From NCBI GenBank assembly GCA_963971535.1, contig OZ020592.1:129997663-130061662 (forward strand): DNA of 64,000 bases. Reading direction: 5' to 3'. The notes beneath the pieces were generated by a model. The model was not told the DNA's origin. It saw nothing but the letters and a program-made list of their open reading frames with translations, and did not search any database. A program made the translations under genes and the position numbers. Shown piece by piece: positions 45,701-59,600 of the stretch. The stretch comes from Notolepis coatsorum (taxonomy: Eukaryota > Chordata > Actinopteri > Aulopiformes > Paralepididae). Numbering within the stretch: position 1 is the first letter of the stretch; each line of letters opens with the position of its first letter.

Positions 45701-48700
45701 GTGCAATACAGTGGTACAACATATAATAGAATCCAATAAAAAAACAGTGGTACAACATATAATAGAATCCAATAAAAAAAAAACATTGTGCAATAAACGG
45801 GTAACGGGTAACATGGTGTGACATCTCGGTATCTGTACATGGTATTTACAGAGCATATAGGACATGCTAGGTAGCTTTAGTAGTGCAATACACTGTTCCT
45901 GTTGTTATACTAATTTAAAGTGGCCTTTCCTCTTGGCCATAAGTGTGCGTGTGTGCGGCGTGAGTGTGTGCCCGCTCGTGTTAAAGTGGCTGCTAGTGTG
46001 TGAGCGTGCACAGCGTGCGTGTCGTGTGTGTGCTCGTGTGTGCTTGTGTGTGGATAGTTCAGTGTTCTGTGGCACTCAATGTTCATTGTTCAAGGCTCTG
46101 ATGGCCTGGGGGAAGAAGCTGAGCCAAAGCCTCTCTGTCCTAGTAGCTGGGGTTTGCAGGCGTCTGCCTGACCTCAGCAGCTGGAACGGGCTGTTATTGG
46201 GGTGGTGAGGGTCTTTCATTATTCTGCAGGCTCTGGATTTGCACCTCTTGTTGTATAGGACCTGCAGGGGTGGTAGTGCAATACCCGTGGTACGCTCGGC
46301 TGAGCGCACCACTCTCTGTAGGGCCAGGGCTGTACACTGCGATGATCTCGTCGCGAATTGCCCCTTTAATTGGCCGTTGCGATTGGTAAATATTATCTGG
46401 GGGCGGGCTTGCGAGTAGTGCTTTCAAGCCTTGCATTCGCATTTCACTCCTAAATTATCCAAGGCGTGTGATGATGACGCGATGCCGTCACTCACGCGAG
46501 CTGAGCAGTGAGCACTCAGCAGGTATGATCAGCGGGAACAATCGACTGAGCACTCACTCTGATAGACTGGCTGACTGTCTGATTTAGCTATGAAGAAAAG
46601 TAACGTTAGTATTGCTTCATATTTTCGACGCGTTCGACCTAGTGAGCCGAACTGAACTGAACTCAGACACACGGAGAGAGCTGCGGCGTCTGCTGCTCCT
46701 CCTCCCTCCCGCACCCGTGGCTGTTGTAAACACTAGTCTCTAGTGGGACACTGGGACCTCGGTGAGCCTGCCAGCCGGCTAGCTACTGATAGCTATCAAC
46801 AAATGCTCCAGTAAGTCTAGTAGTGCATGATAGCTCGCGTTAGCTTACTGTTCAAAACGAAACGTCCCATTAAACTAAATAGTTCAGATAGCTCCTGATA
46901 TCAATGTCTAGTTATAACACTGAGTCGATGCGTATTCGAGCTGAGGGCACGCTGAATATAGTCAATAGGGTCCAGCTGCAGCGCCGGAGAATCCTGGCCG
47001 TAGCTGGAGGCTACAGTATAGGGTCCAACTGCAGCTCCGGGGAATCCTGGCCGTAGCTGGAGGCTACTCGAGTACAAGTATACACACAGACAGTGGAGCT
47101 GGTTGCATATAGCGAGCATTTAGACTTGTTGCGTGGTGGCGATGTCTCGCAGATAATACAACTACAAGTATGATTATATAATATATATATTTTATTAAAA
47201 AAAATTATATAAAATAAATTTTTTTCTTTTTTTTTTTAAATAAAAAAACATTCGATATAAATAATGGTAAAATTGTTATTTAAAAATGTGCCCCTAAAAA
47301 ATATTTTTTGCCCCTAAATTTCTCATTTAGGGGCAAGTGTGCCCCTAGTGAAAAAGCTTAGCGTACAGCCCTGAGGGCCTTCTTGTCCTGTGCCGTGCTG
47401 TTTCCATACCAGGCAGTGATGTTTCCGGTCAAGATGCTCTCTACAGCTCCTGAGTAGAAGGACTGGAGTATCTTCCCCGATACTCTGAACTTCCTTAACT
47501 GTCTCAGGTGGTAGAGGCGCTGCTTCGCTTTCTTTACTACTGTGTCTATGTGTCCATGTCACAATGAACACATCTGTCAGTGCCGAGTCCGACCTCATCT
47601 TAAATAACAAATGGCATTGCTTGTGGTGTTGTAGTTAACAAAGAGAGGCAGAGTTGATTTAGCAAAAAAAAAAATTATATATATATATACCGTATATATA
47701 TTTTTTTATAATCGAATTTAATTTTCATATTCGAATCCCATGCCCATCGAACGAAGCTTCGAAGTATTTAAGACAGCCCTAATTGATACACATCACGTCA
47801 AGAACCAGCACATTGATACACATCACGTCAAGAACCAGCACATTGATACACATCATGTCAAAGACCAGCACATTGATACACATCATGTCAAAGACCAGCA
47901 CATTGATACACATCACGTCAAGAACCAGCACATTGATACACATCATGTCAAAGACCAGCACATTGATACACATCATGTCAAAGACCAGCACATTGATACA
48001 CATCATGTCAAAGACCAGCACATTGATACACATCATGTCAAAGACCAGCACATTGATACACATCATGTCAAAGACCAGCACATTGATACACATCATGTCA
48101 AAGACCAGCACATTGATACACATCATGTCAAAGACCAGCAAATTGATACTAGGGGTGCACCGATATATCGGTCGGGTATCGGTATCGGCCGATAAGTGCC
48201 TTGTTGACTGCAATCGGCCTATCTGCCGATAAGTTCAGATGTGCCGATAGCAGTCGCCGATAACTAACCATCCATTTGTGTAGCGTCAAAAGGCAAAAAA
48301 AAAAAAGTTCACTCGCGACCTACCTGCACAACGCCCGCCGTCCGCCCCACACACACACAAGCTACTGCATCAAAGTTACTATTTATGATTAACAAGGCAT
48401 TCGTTTTGTGGCATTAACGTTATATAGTTAGTGTTACACGGACAATAACATCAGCATATTATTATTACCCATAGCAGCAACTGCAAGGCATTACTCCGAG
48501 TCCGTTCATAGCCGGGAGGCAGACGACTAACGTTACTGGTGAAAATGTGATTTACGTTGGAATACTCCTTTGCCAACTTGCTGTACTTTGCTTGCAGGTC
48601 TGCAGCCATTATTACTGGATTAAGAATAGCCCCAACTTTAGCCAACGTAACGTTATGGCTAAACCTTTAACATTAGTTAACCCTAGCTTTCGGTTAGCTG

Positions 48701-51700
48701 TTCAATGCTAATGTAATAACACAACCAAGCGAATCCATCAGAGCTCCCCATCAACACCGCTCTGTCGGGAGGATGGCATTTAAGAAAGTATCTGCTGTTA
48801 AAATGACACAAACATTCGTTTTGTGGCATTAACGTTATTATAGTTAGTTACACGTTCAATTACATCAGCATAGTATTTACCCGAAGATAGCAAGCAAGCC
48901 GTGCATAGCTCGGTTACATTCCGTTGCTCATTCCGTACCCAACTACACATTCTGCAATCTGTTAATAAAGTTTTCAACCAGACAAATGTATAGAAAGGCT
49001 TTGTTTTATTATAACATTTGTTGCAGTAAAATCATTGTGTCTCGTTTGGCCATCCTGTGGAGCGCGCTGGTCGGCGGGCACTGCCGGGCAGCTAACTTAT
49101 TAGCTTGTTGTGGTTCTGAGTTTGACTCGCATTCTCACAAGCAGATCAATGGCGGCATGCCCCGAAGTAGAAAAATGAATAAACGCTTGGTGGTAAGCAG
49201 GAGGTGGGTGCTAGCGGTGTGGCGTAATTGGCCGAATCGACTGTCAATCAAAATGGTTCCATTGCATTGGTTGAAAGCTCTGGTTGAGAGAATAGTATCC
49301 CGCTGCAGGCCGCCAGAATGGTTCCATTGCATTGGTTGAAAGCTCTGGTTGAGAAAATAGTATCCCTCTGCAGGCCGCCAGACGATACTGGGAGAGGGAT
49401 CAGTGATACCATAAACATATTTCTTGATGTTTCCTTTTTTAAGTAAGTAAAGAGGCCTACACATACAAATATACAGTAGTTTCATTAAAAAAATTAAAAA
49501 GAAATTTAAAAAAAAATTAAAAAAAAATTAAAAATACTTATTTTTTGCCACAATTATCGGTATCGGTATCGGCCGATTGTGTTAGTTGAACAATCGGTAT
49601 CGGTGGCCAATTTTCATATCGGTGCACCCCTAATTGATACACATCATGTCAAAGACCAGCACATTGATACACATCATGTCAAAGACCAGCACATTGATAC
49701 ACATCATGTCAAAGACCAGCACATTGATACACATCCTGTCAAAGACCAGCACATTGATACACATCCTGTCAAAGACCAGCACATTGATACACATCATGTC
49801 AAAGACCAGCACATTGATACACATCATGTCAAAGACCAGCACATTGATACACATCATGTCAAAGACCAGCACATTGATACACATCATGTCAAAGACCAGC
49901 ACATTGATACACATCATGTCAAAGACCAGCACATTGATACACATCCTGTCAAAGACCAGCACATTATACACATCCTGTCAAAGACCAGCACATTGATACA
50001 CATCATGTCAAAGACCAGCAAATGGTCGCCGGGACTGGCAAACGAACCCGGGACGACCGCTTCGCGACTCAGCGCGCTATGTGGTGTGCTACTGGAGCGC
50101 CCAGCGAGTAATGGTTTTGCATGTTTGGCTGTCATTTTCATGCTGACAAGTTGACGTCACACAGCCAGGAATTATGGGATTTGGTGTTGGGTGTATGGAC
50201 TCTACTAGGGGTGGGAATCACCAGTTTCATCACGATACGATATCGATTCTTTGGACAACAATACGATATTTGCCGATATCTGCCACGATACCATACAATG
50301 CAGGTGCCTGCAATCGATATGAGATGATATCATAAGCCCATTTAACACAATCAGTAACATTTAGATCAACTCAAAAAAGGAAACGAAAATATAATTTGAA
50401 AAAAAAAATTCTTTTAGCTCTTCCAGACATTTAAATAAAAAACGATTTATTGTTTTTAATACAAATATACCTCCTGTTCACTATAAAGTGACACATTTTG
50501 ATATATTGCGCTTTAAACTTTAAGTAATTTTTTTTTGGAACACGCAACCTAAAACCCCTTCCTCTCCCAAACCGTTCCTGCAATTGTTTTATGTTGCATG
50601 ATGATCATGCATACATTTATTATGTATGTATTATGTATTTTTTATGTTTAAATATCAACATTATCTGTCCACCCTCAGTACATTTACTATCAATATAATA
50701 TACCGGTACTCGTCTGACTTCATCATATCTTTTCAAACGCACACACACAGAAGGGAGAATGCCCCCCCCCTCCTTCCCAGTCTCCACTCTGCTGTTCTCT
50801 GTATCGCTCTGAACAGGGTTTTAGCTTGTTGTTAGCTTACGCTAACGTAACGTTAATTCCGGTCTTAAACACGATGTGGTCATAAAGGAATGGCGAGGAT
50901 TGCAAAGCATGTTATATGCATTTGACCCGTTGCGGAATAAAACAGCAGGGATTTGTTTTGGGTGGCGAAATAGACATATATCTCGCACTGTTCAGCCCTG
51001 AGTAGGCATGGGCCAATGTGTGATTTTGGTGGTATGTGCTATTGCACAGAATTTTGTCCCTTAGTATGCGCACGCACACACACACGCACAGTATAATATG
51101 CATGTAAAAATAGTTTGTTAATAAACTGTGTTACTTGAAAACTTTTCACTGCGCTCCTAAATTTCTTTGTGTGCTCCAGTACATTTTTTTCCATTTAGGA
51201 GCACATGTGCTTCTTGGGAAAAAAGGTTAGCGTAGAGCCCTGGAATATCTTTAGCTAGGTGTGCCAGAGGCCTGGTGTCGCCGAGAAGGAGCACGTTTGC
51301 TCAGACCGCTGTCCCAGCCGTGGTTGTTTCTACTTGATCGTCTCATTCCCCGTCTCCCGCAGGGAGCCTGCGAGGACGTCACCGAAGAGGGAGGAGGAGG
51401 AGTTGGACGGAGAAGACGAGGATCTGGAGGAGAGAGTTACTAAACTGCTGGAGGTTTTCCCACAGAGAACCAGGGACGAAGCACGTGAGGTCAGTAGGAC
51501 GAGAACATTTAGATTGGGATGCACCCACGCTGCTTTGTAACTGCAGACGGTGACGGCTAAGCACATTTAGATTGGGATGCACCCACGCTACTTTGTAACT
51601 GCAGATAGTGATGGCTAAGCTTTGAGTAGTGGCCAATTCATAGTGTTTTATACAACAATTAGGGATGCCCCGATCACGTTTTTTTGCCACCGATACCGAT

Positions 51701-53605
51701 CACCGATCGTCGTGAGCCATATCGGCCGATACCGATCCGATACCGATCGATTTTGATTAAAAAAAAAATTCTAAATTATTTTATATAATTTTTTTTAATT
51801 TTTTTTATAAAATATATATATATTATATAATTAGACTTGTACTTGTATTATCTGCGAGACATCACCACCACGCAACAAGCTCCACTGTCTGTGTGTACTC
51901 GAGTAGCCTCCAGCTACTCCCAGGATTCTCCGGAGCTGCACCTGGACCCTATACTCGAGTAGCCTCGAGCTACAGCAAGGATTCTCCTGCGCTGCAGATG
52001 GACCCTATTGATAACGTTACTGTGCTTTGGTCATATCACATTCAACATGCCCTCAGCTCGAATACGCGTCGAATCAGTGTTATAAGACATTGATATCAGG
52101 AGCTATCTGTAGCTACTGCTAGCCGGATATATAACGTTAATATTTAGTATATTTTAGTTCAATGGGACATTTCGTTTTGAACAGTGAACTAACTTGCGCT
52201 AACGAGAGCTAACAGGTATCATACACGTACCAGACTATTGCTGGAGCATTTGTTGATATCAGGAGCTATCGGTAGCTAGCCGGCTAGATACCGTTCGGTT
52301 AGACAATGCCTCATCATGTATTAAACTAAAAGTGAATAGTTGACTGGGTCATTTTGTAACGTTAGCTCAGGGAGACGCCGTCCTCCTGTCCCACTAGACT
52401 AGACTAGACCCGTGTTTACATGCGTGCAGGAGGGGCTGGAGGGATGAGCAGACGCCGCACCACCCGGTGTCTGAGACAGAACTGAGACAGCGAGTGAGAT
52501 CGGTTTTGACGATCGGCGAAAATAAAGCATTATCACCGATCGCATATTTATACTGATTATCGGCCGATAACGATCGGTGATCGATCGGGGCATCCCTAAC
52601 AACAATGTAGACTTGGACCATTTGTGGTTATGGTCAATATCCACCATAAGATATATTGGATATCTTTCTGTTAGAAAATAAGTTGCTTTGTTTTTTGTAT
52701 TTTATTGACGACATAATTGTCCTGTCCTGTTTTCAGGTGGTTGAGAGCACAAGCACGTTGGACGGGGCTGTGGCTCTGTGCCTCACCAGCTTTAGTGACA
52801 AAGAAGGTAACCACAGGCCATCTTTTTGCTTTATTTCATCCATCCTCATGTAGGGGAGAACGGGGATGGTTGTCACACGGGTAGGTTGTCACATTCATTA
52901 TATTTCGCTACCAAAAGGCGCTTTCTTCCATATTTTGGTATGGAACTGTCCAGAATTGTGATCAGAGCTCGCCTAGATAGTGTTCTTTGGAGTAAGACAG
53001 CTGAACTTTAGGTGAGAGGACCTTTTGTGTTTTTCATGTGGAATTGTAAATATTCAGCTCCTCAGTATTTTTCTTCTAGGCTTTTACGCAATTGGTTTAT
53101 AATGAAACAATTGTTACCCTTAAAAAGTGTGAAGGGAAAGCTATAGTTTAGATTGTTGTTGGCTAACTAACACATTTTTAGATGGTTGTTAGCCTTGATA
53201 CTAGCAAGACATTCCAGTTGGGGTTGGTCGTAGGGCTGGGCGATATGGCCAAAAATGATATCTCGATATATTTTGGCTATATCGCGATACACGATATATA
53301 TCGCGATATTTTTACATTTCCTCTAAATCACTTAAAAATGCTTGATTTAACCCTTTGATGCATACAGTCATGCCAATATGATGATTATAATAAGTCCCTG
53401 CAACATATGTTTGCATTATTAAACCATGAAGATGCTTTAAAAAATTATTTAATGAAAATGTACTAAGAGTAGTCTACTGACACACTAATAAAACGAATTA
53501 TTTACATCTAAGACAATTTATATAAAAACTCTTGGGTGCCTAAGACTTTTACACAGTACTGTGTTTTCTATCCACTTTAGCCAAACACACACACACATAT
53601 ATATG

Positions 53606-53636
<31 letters not shown>

Positions 53637-56600
53637 CCTACTGTGAGAAAATAATAATCTCACACAAAGGTATAATGGCTTATAGCAGACTTAATGATTT
53701 TAGAATATTTCAGATAATGAAATTAAATGTTTATATTATCAACTATCCAGTTAGTATTTATACTGTCTGTAACGTTTGGCTACTTTAAATCATTGAATGT
53801 AGAGAGAGAGGGGGCGAGAATGAACAAGAGAGCCAGCCCCCCCCCCTCTCAGGGTTTGTTCTAGGTTCGCGTTTTGATCGTCTAAGCTGCCGTAGGTGAT
53901 AACGTCACACTCGAATGTAAACAGGAAGAGATGGAGATGGAGACACACGGAGATGGAAATTGAATGATATACAGAAACGAATAACTAATAAATATGAAGT
54001 TATGTTTAAACTGCTGTTGTCAAGCGTTGTCAATATAACCCACCCCCTTTCCTCACGAATGGAACTAGTCTTGTGGAGTCCGCTTTGACCGTTTACCAGG
54101 GTTAGCAGCTATCGCTAGTTAGCTTAGCATAATCCTAATGGATACCTTGGTTAGCAGCTACCGTTAGCTCATTGCTCGTGTCAATTAAATTACATGTTAT
54201 TAAAGGTCCGCGCTGGTCTGTCTAATGAAATTACAACCGCAACATTATATCGCACTGTACAGCCCTGACTACACTAACGTTAGCCTATAGCTCCGCCGTC
54301 CCTTCTCGAGGAAAGCATTGCGAGTGTCTCTCGGCCGCGGGCGGCGCCATATAAACTAAATACTCGATGTTCGCGATATAGTACAGTACTACATCTCGGG
54401 TAGAACAATCCGCGATACATCGAGTATACTCGATATATCGCCCACCCCTAGTTGGTCGTCACATTTTCTTTGGGGTTGGTTGTCACATGCGACAAGCACA
54501 TGACAGTGCTTTAATGAGCACAACATGGACCGTTTCTTTATGTATGTTTAGTTATGTATTTGTCAACTTGTCAATACAATTCAACTTTCAAATTTAGTTC
54601 TTCCTTCTTTTTAAGATTTTTTCCATTAAAACACAGTGACAACCAACTCAGTGTGTGACAACCATCCCCGTTGTTAGATCCTGATCAATCTGGCCAGTAT
54701 CACGTCTTCTTGTGTTATCCTCTCTCCATCCAATTCCTCTGCGTTGTGTAATTTTAATGGTCCTGACGTCTCAGATACTGGCTGAATATAATCTTTATCT
54801 CTCCCCGTTAGTACGATCCGCAAACCATAATAATTCTCCACCTTCGTAAGAATTCGACACTTTGACAACGTGAAATACCTTACAAGGAAAAGCGTTGTTT
54901 ATTTCTATAAACAGAAACCTCAGCTCAGATGTTAAGAGATAATTGTATTGTCCTTGAAGAGTCTATTCTAATGTCTTTCGGTGTGTTCAGTCTATTGTCC
55001 TCTTGCTATTCAGTCCACTGGTGGTCAGGCCTGGTCTTTAGCCTAACCCTCCTCGCGTTAGCCGAAGCTAATGATGATGTGGCATCCTTCCTCCCCCCCC
55101 CCCCCCCCCCCCCCTCTGTGATGAGAGGAGAGAGTCTCTTGGTCTCTTCCCTCCTGTGGGATTCGTTTCTTTCGTCTGCCTTACACCCGGAAACACCGTT
55201 CGACTTATAGATCTTCGTCGTAGCAACGATAGCCCCCGCCCCTCTCCTGGTTGTCATGCGACGCGCTGTCATGACAACTGCTAATAACCTTTCACACACA
55301 TCAAAACGCAGTTTCTACTGTCAAAACCTCCATCGCGCTCTGCCTCTGTGTCCACGTTATCTTTGTTGTGTCTTAGATTGGAATTCAAAACAAACACCCT
55401 CCTAATAGTGCCTGTGAAACCACTGGTTCCACCACCGTCTAACCCGTGATGATAATGGTATTACCCTCTTAAAGCGTCTCTTTATATCAGTCTATAAACC
55501 AAATATACATAGAAAAAACACCGTTTTCTCTCACCGTGATGGGGTTGGTTGTCACAATGTGTCAGCGTCTTTGATAGGTAATCTCCGCTTTGTTACAATA
55601 TGTTGGAAAATGAGAGGGATACACATTTCAAGCCAACATCTTAAGCTTCAATTTAATGTAGGAATGGAATGACTATTGAAAGATGTTTTGATGATGAGCA
55701 ATTCACACTAGAGTAAAAAGTGTGACAACCATCCCCGTTCTCCCCTACTATACATACGTGAGCCCACAGAAACCCTGATAATAAAACTTTGCAATGTACC
55801 TACCTACCTACATTGATTCTAGGGCAGTCAATTGAGCAATAAAAAATATTCAAAAGTTGTTGCATAAAAATAAAAGTGAAATCGAATAGCTTATGCTAAT
55901 ATCATTTTGTCTAAAAAAAATACATTTGACCTTTTTTTTGCGGCAACTACACTGTAGTGTGTTGAGGGTGGACCCTATTAACGGTTGCACCGCATGCTGG
56001 GTACAGCTCCCTAGCTAGCCAGGTAGCATAGCGGTCTTAACAGCTGGGAGGACAGAAAAGAAAGATGAAGAAAGAAAGACTGCAGATGTTACATTGTAGC
56101 AACGTTTTGTAATTCTCTGAAAATATGGCTAGGGCATAAGGTCAAGTAAAAACAAAGCTCCAACATTTCAAGTAACGATGTAACTAGTATTAGTATTCAA
56201 ATAGTTCTCAGTTAAGTCCAACGCACAAGGTGGGCGATTTTTAAGCCAGGCGACGGACAGAATTGTATCGCTTCCATTGTTATGAATGAGACAACCCACA
56301 CGGCAGGAGATTTTCGAGCGACGATCGTGCAGCAACTTCTGTCACCTGGCTAAATATCGCCTCAATCCTATTTTGAGGCGATGGCAGACGGGCGACACAG
56401 CAAGGACAATGAGGAAATAACATGACTTCTACCGGGGGATATCATTCGTAATATACATTTATTTATCATTGATCAATAGCCTACATATTATTACCATGCT
56501 ACTTATGTTAATTATTAATTAACAGGAACAATTTAAATAAATAACGTTAGTTGGAGAAGGCATAGTGGCTGCTTGTCATTAACTAATAAATTGACAATGC

Positions 56601-59600
56601 GCCACAATGCACCTACTAAGATGTTTTTATACTCTGGTAACAAAAGAAGTTGTGGATGTTGACTGAGTTGAATGTCCAGGCTGCAGCTGATGTGGGGTTT
56701 ATTGTCCAAAGAAAATTATGGTTGAGAACCGAACAGTTTGCATCCCTATTGCTCTGTGAAAAAAACGTTCTCTCTCAGCAGGTGCATAACATTACTTGTC
56801 CAATCGGTGGTAGTGAACGTATTGTAGCGATCCGTCATGCAGTAATGTCAGGAAGAATGAGCAGAGGTTGTATTCGTATAGGTGGTTTAATTTCAGCTCC
56901 GTATGGGTTTTACAGGTTAATACTTCCCTCGTAATGCACAACACAGCTAACTGCTAATGCGCTCGCTTCACGACAACCTTACATCCGGTCCGTCCTCCTA
57001 TATCTCCCGGAGGGGAACGACACCCCCAGCTAAACGGAGCGACACATATAGCTTATTATATTACCTGAGCGGTCGTGTCTGGGTGCTAAGCGAGCGACAG
57101 CCGATCGCATCGCCAGGCGACGTCGCTCGGCTGCCGTGTGCTTTGGACTTTACTATCAAATAGTCATTTGTTTTGCCCATCCTTGGAAATAAGACATTCA
57201 AGGGATGCCTGGTCACATGTTATTCTCCCCGTTTGCATGTCGGAGTTACCAGGCATGATGTACCTCTGCCCATTTTGACAACCTAGGATGGCTTGCAATG
57301 GGCCTGGTCTACACCACTAAGGTACCCATGTGCATGTCGAAATACTTCCCAAAGGTCAGTGAATACCACGACCACAACACCAGAGGGGAGTTCCACAAAT
57401 CATGTCCAACCCAGATTTGGCTCGAACAAGGGACTAAACACGTTTCACAATTATGCCACAACAATGTGGAATGCCCTACCCACAGCTGTAAAGGAATGTG
57501 AATCCCTACCCACATTCAAAACCGCTCTAAAAAAAAAAAGCACCTACGGGAGGCCGCAAGCCCCGGTAAATGTCCAACCCCCCACCAATGTACAGTTTCC
57601 TCCCCCTCAAATGTATATATTCTCTTTTTAGAAACTGTCTGTAAATAAACAGTACTGTATATTTGTATATCTTGTATGCCATAAATGTCTGGATGTAACA
57701 GTACTGTATATCTGTGTCATAAATGTTATGAATTGAAAATGGGGGACCCTGATGTAAACATGACGAAAGTCTTTCTCTGGTCTGCATCCCCTTAACAATT
57801 GTGTGTATTGAGCCGTACTGTATTGTACCCATTCTGCAATCTGTTAATAATAACATTTTCAATCAATCAATCAATCAAACCACCACGGCTGTCTGAAGCT
57901 ACGGGAGGCGGTTGTGGGTCAAAAAGGGTAACGCGATTGCGAGGTTGACATGTAGTGGCGATGTGTCTCGTCAGCTCCAGAGACCGGCGGGAGGAAGAGG
58001 AAACATGATGCGTCCAGCAGCTCCCAGGACAGCAACGTAGCTCATCCCAGCAAGAAGAGAAGGCCATCACTGGTAAGACGAGGCTCCTGCTGTTTCTGCA
58101 TCTCCTCCTCACAGTGCAGACACACCAGCCGCCGCGCACGCAGGCACTTGCATGTCCCGCGCGCCACGTGGGCGGGCACACCGAGTCCGACTTCAGAGCG
58201 GGCGAAAGTGCACGGAGGAAGGCACATTTACATTGGAACAGCTGTAAATGCCTAGTCTATTGCGAAGTCAGTCCCCGTTTGAAGATTTCTTTTAAAATTT
58301 CCAGTTCCAGTGAGCTATTGTCCATTTTGCATGTATAACCAGTTATTATATAATTAATTAGAATGTTAGAATTAATTTTTGAATGATGATCAGTGTGACT
58401 GTACTCCTGAAAAAGTATAGTAGTATGGTTTATTTGTATTGGGAAAGATACATACACATTAGCTGGTTGAACAACATCTATGTGTGGTAATAATGCGGAT
58501 ATTGAGTGTATTTCTGTGAAAATGTGCGTGACGCACGCCTCTGAATCCAACCAAAGCGAACGAGCGCACTTGTCGTCGTATTGTGCCGAATATAAGACAG
58601 GGTTTTTATTCCTGTAAAAAATCTGAAAAGGGGTCCCTTGGTCGTCCCTCCCCCCTGTATCCTCCTTGTCCTCCCCCCTCACCTGGTCCTCCCCCTGTGT
58701 CCTCTCCCCTCACCTGGTCCTCCCTCCCCCCTGTATCCTCCTTGTCCTCTCCCCTCACCTGGTCCTCCCCCTCCCCCCCTGTATCCTCCTTGTCCTCCCC
58801 CCTGTATCCTCCTTTTAATTAATTGATGAGAACGCTCATGGTCATGGCGGCTGGGTGGCGCAGCGGACAACGCAAGAGACACCGGGTTCGACTTCGGCTG
58901 TCGGCGTTGCCTCCGGCTTGGACCAGTCGTCATACTAACTCAATTGGCAGAGTTAGCGGGTGGAAGTCGATGGGTGGTAATCTGGACGTTGTGGACAGCG
59001 ACTCCTACAGGTCGGTTGGGGCGCCTGCACAGCAGAGACAGGAAATGGCGGGGGTAGTGTGAGCCTCCCACACGTTACACCTCGCCAATGAGAGTCCGCG
59101 CTGGCAGGTGAAAAGATGTGACAGGCTGCCTCCTCGTGTATCGGAGGGTACACGTGATGCAAGGCTTCTATCCTCCCTACAACCGGCCAGTGGGGGGCAT
59201 ATGTGAGCAATGTTCAAGAACGCTCATGGTGAGAGTGAGAAGATGAGAACGCTCATGGTGAGAACGCTCAACATTCTCTATCTGCGCGCTGAGCGACTGT
59301 CATCCAGCACACATCCACATTTGACAGATGTAAGCGTCCGTGTAGGATTAATTTCTTCCGTATACTGAGCCTAGTCAGAAAGTGCTCAGCAACGCTCCTC
59401 TCTCTCTCGTTCCCGCTCTCTCTCACATACACACAACCTGCAGTGACGGGTGCAACAGAGGAGGAGTTACGATGCCAATTATAAGATCACGGTGATCTAG
59501 GGCTGGGTGATATGGATATAACGATATGATAATATCATATTTCTCTATCGATAATTATCGAATTGTTATAAGTATAAATATTTTTTCTTTGTGTATGTTT

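Larger units (their letters stand above)
52853..55745. mobile_element. TA-flanked element with perfect 26-bp inverted ends and repeated TTGTCAC motifs
   Basis: Ends are GGGGAGAACGGGGATGGTTG plus TCACAC and its exact inverse, each next to TA (52851-52852 and 55746-55747). TTGTCAC or its inverse occurs at 52870, 52886, 54480, 54636, 54655, 55549 and 55722. A partial inverse terminus sits internally at 54652-54672. A different hAT element lies inside (53231-54450). No transposase is recognised. TA suggests a Tc1/mariner-like mechanism, but no catalytic part is present to test that. Confidence 0.85.

Noticed and set aside
47740-48232. Open frames of IDTHHVKDQH-type repeats on + and MCINVLVFDM on -
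   Set aside because: The 30-bp period equals ten codons, so any stop-free unit stays open on both strands.
47782-50022. CRISPR-like regular arrays (30-bp units)
   Set aside because: Units are contiguous with no unique spacers, and the setting is a fish intron; this is a satellite.
56650-56934. 94-codon frame as a Harbinger transposase
   Set aside because: No DDE-type or MYB-like motif could be seen; left as non-coding interior.
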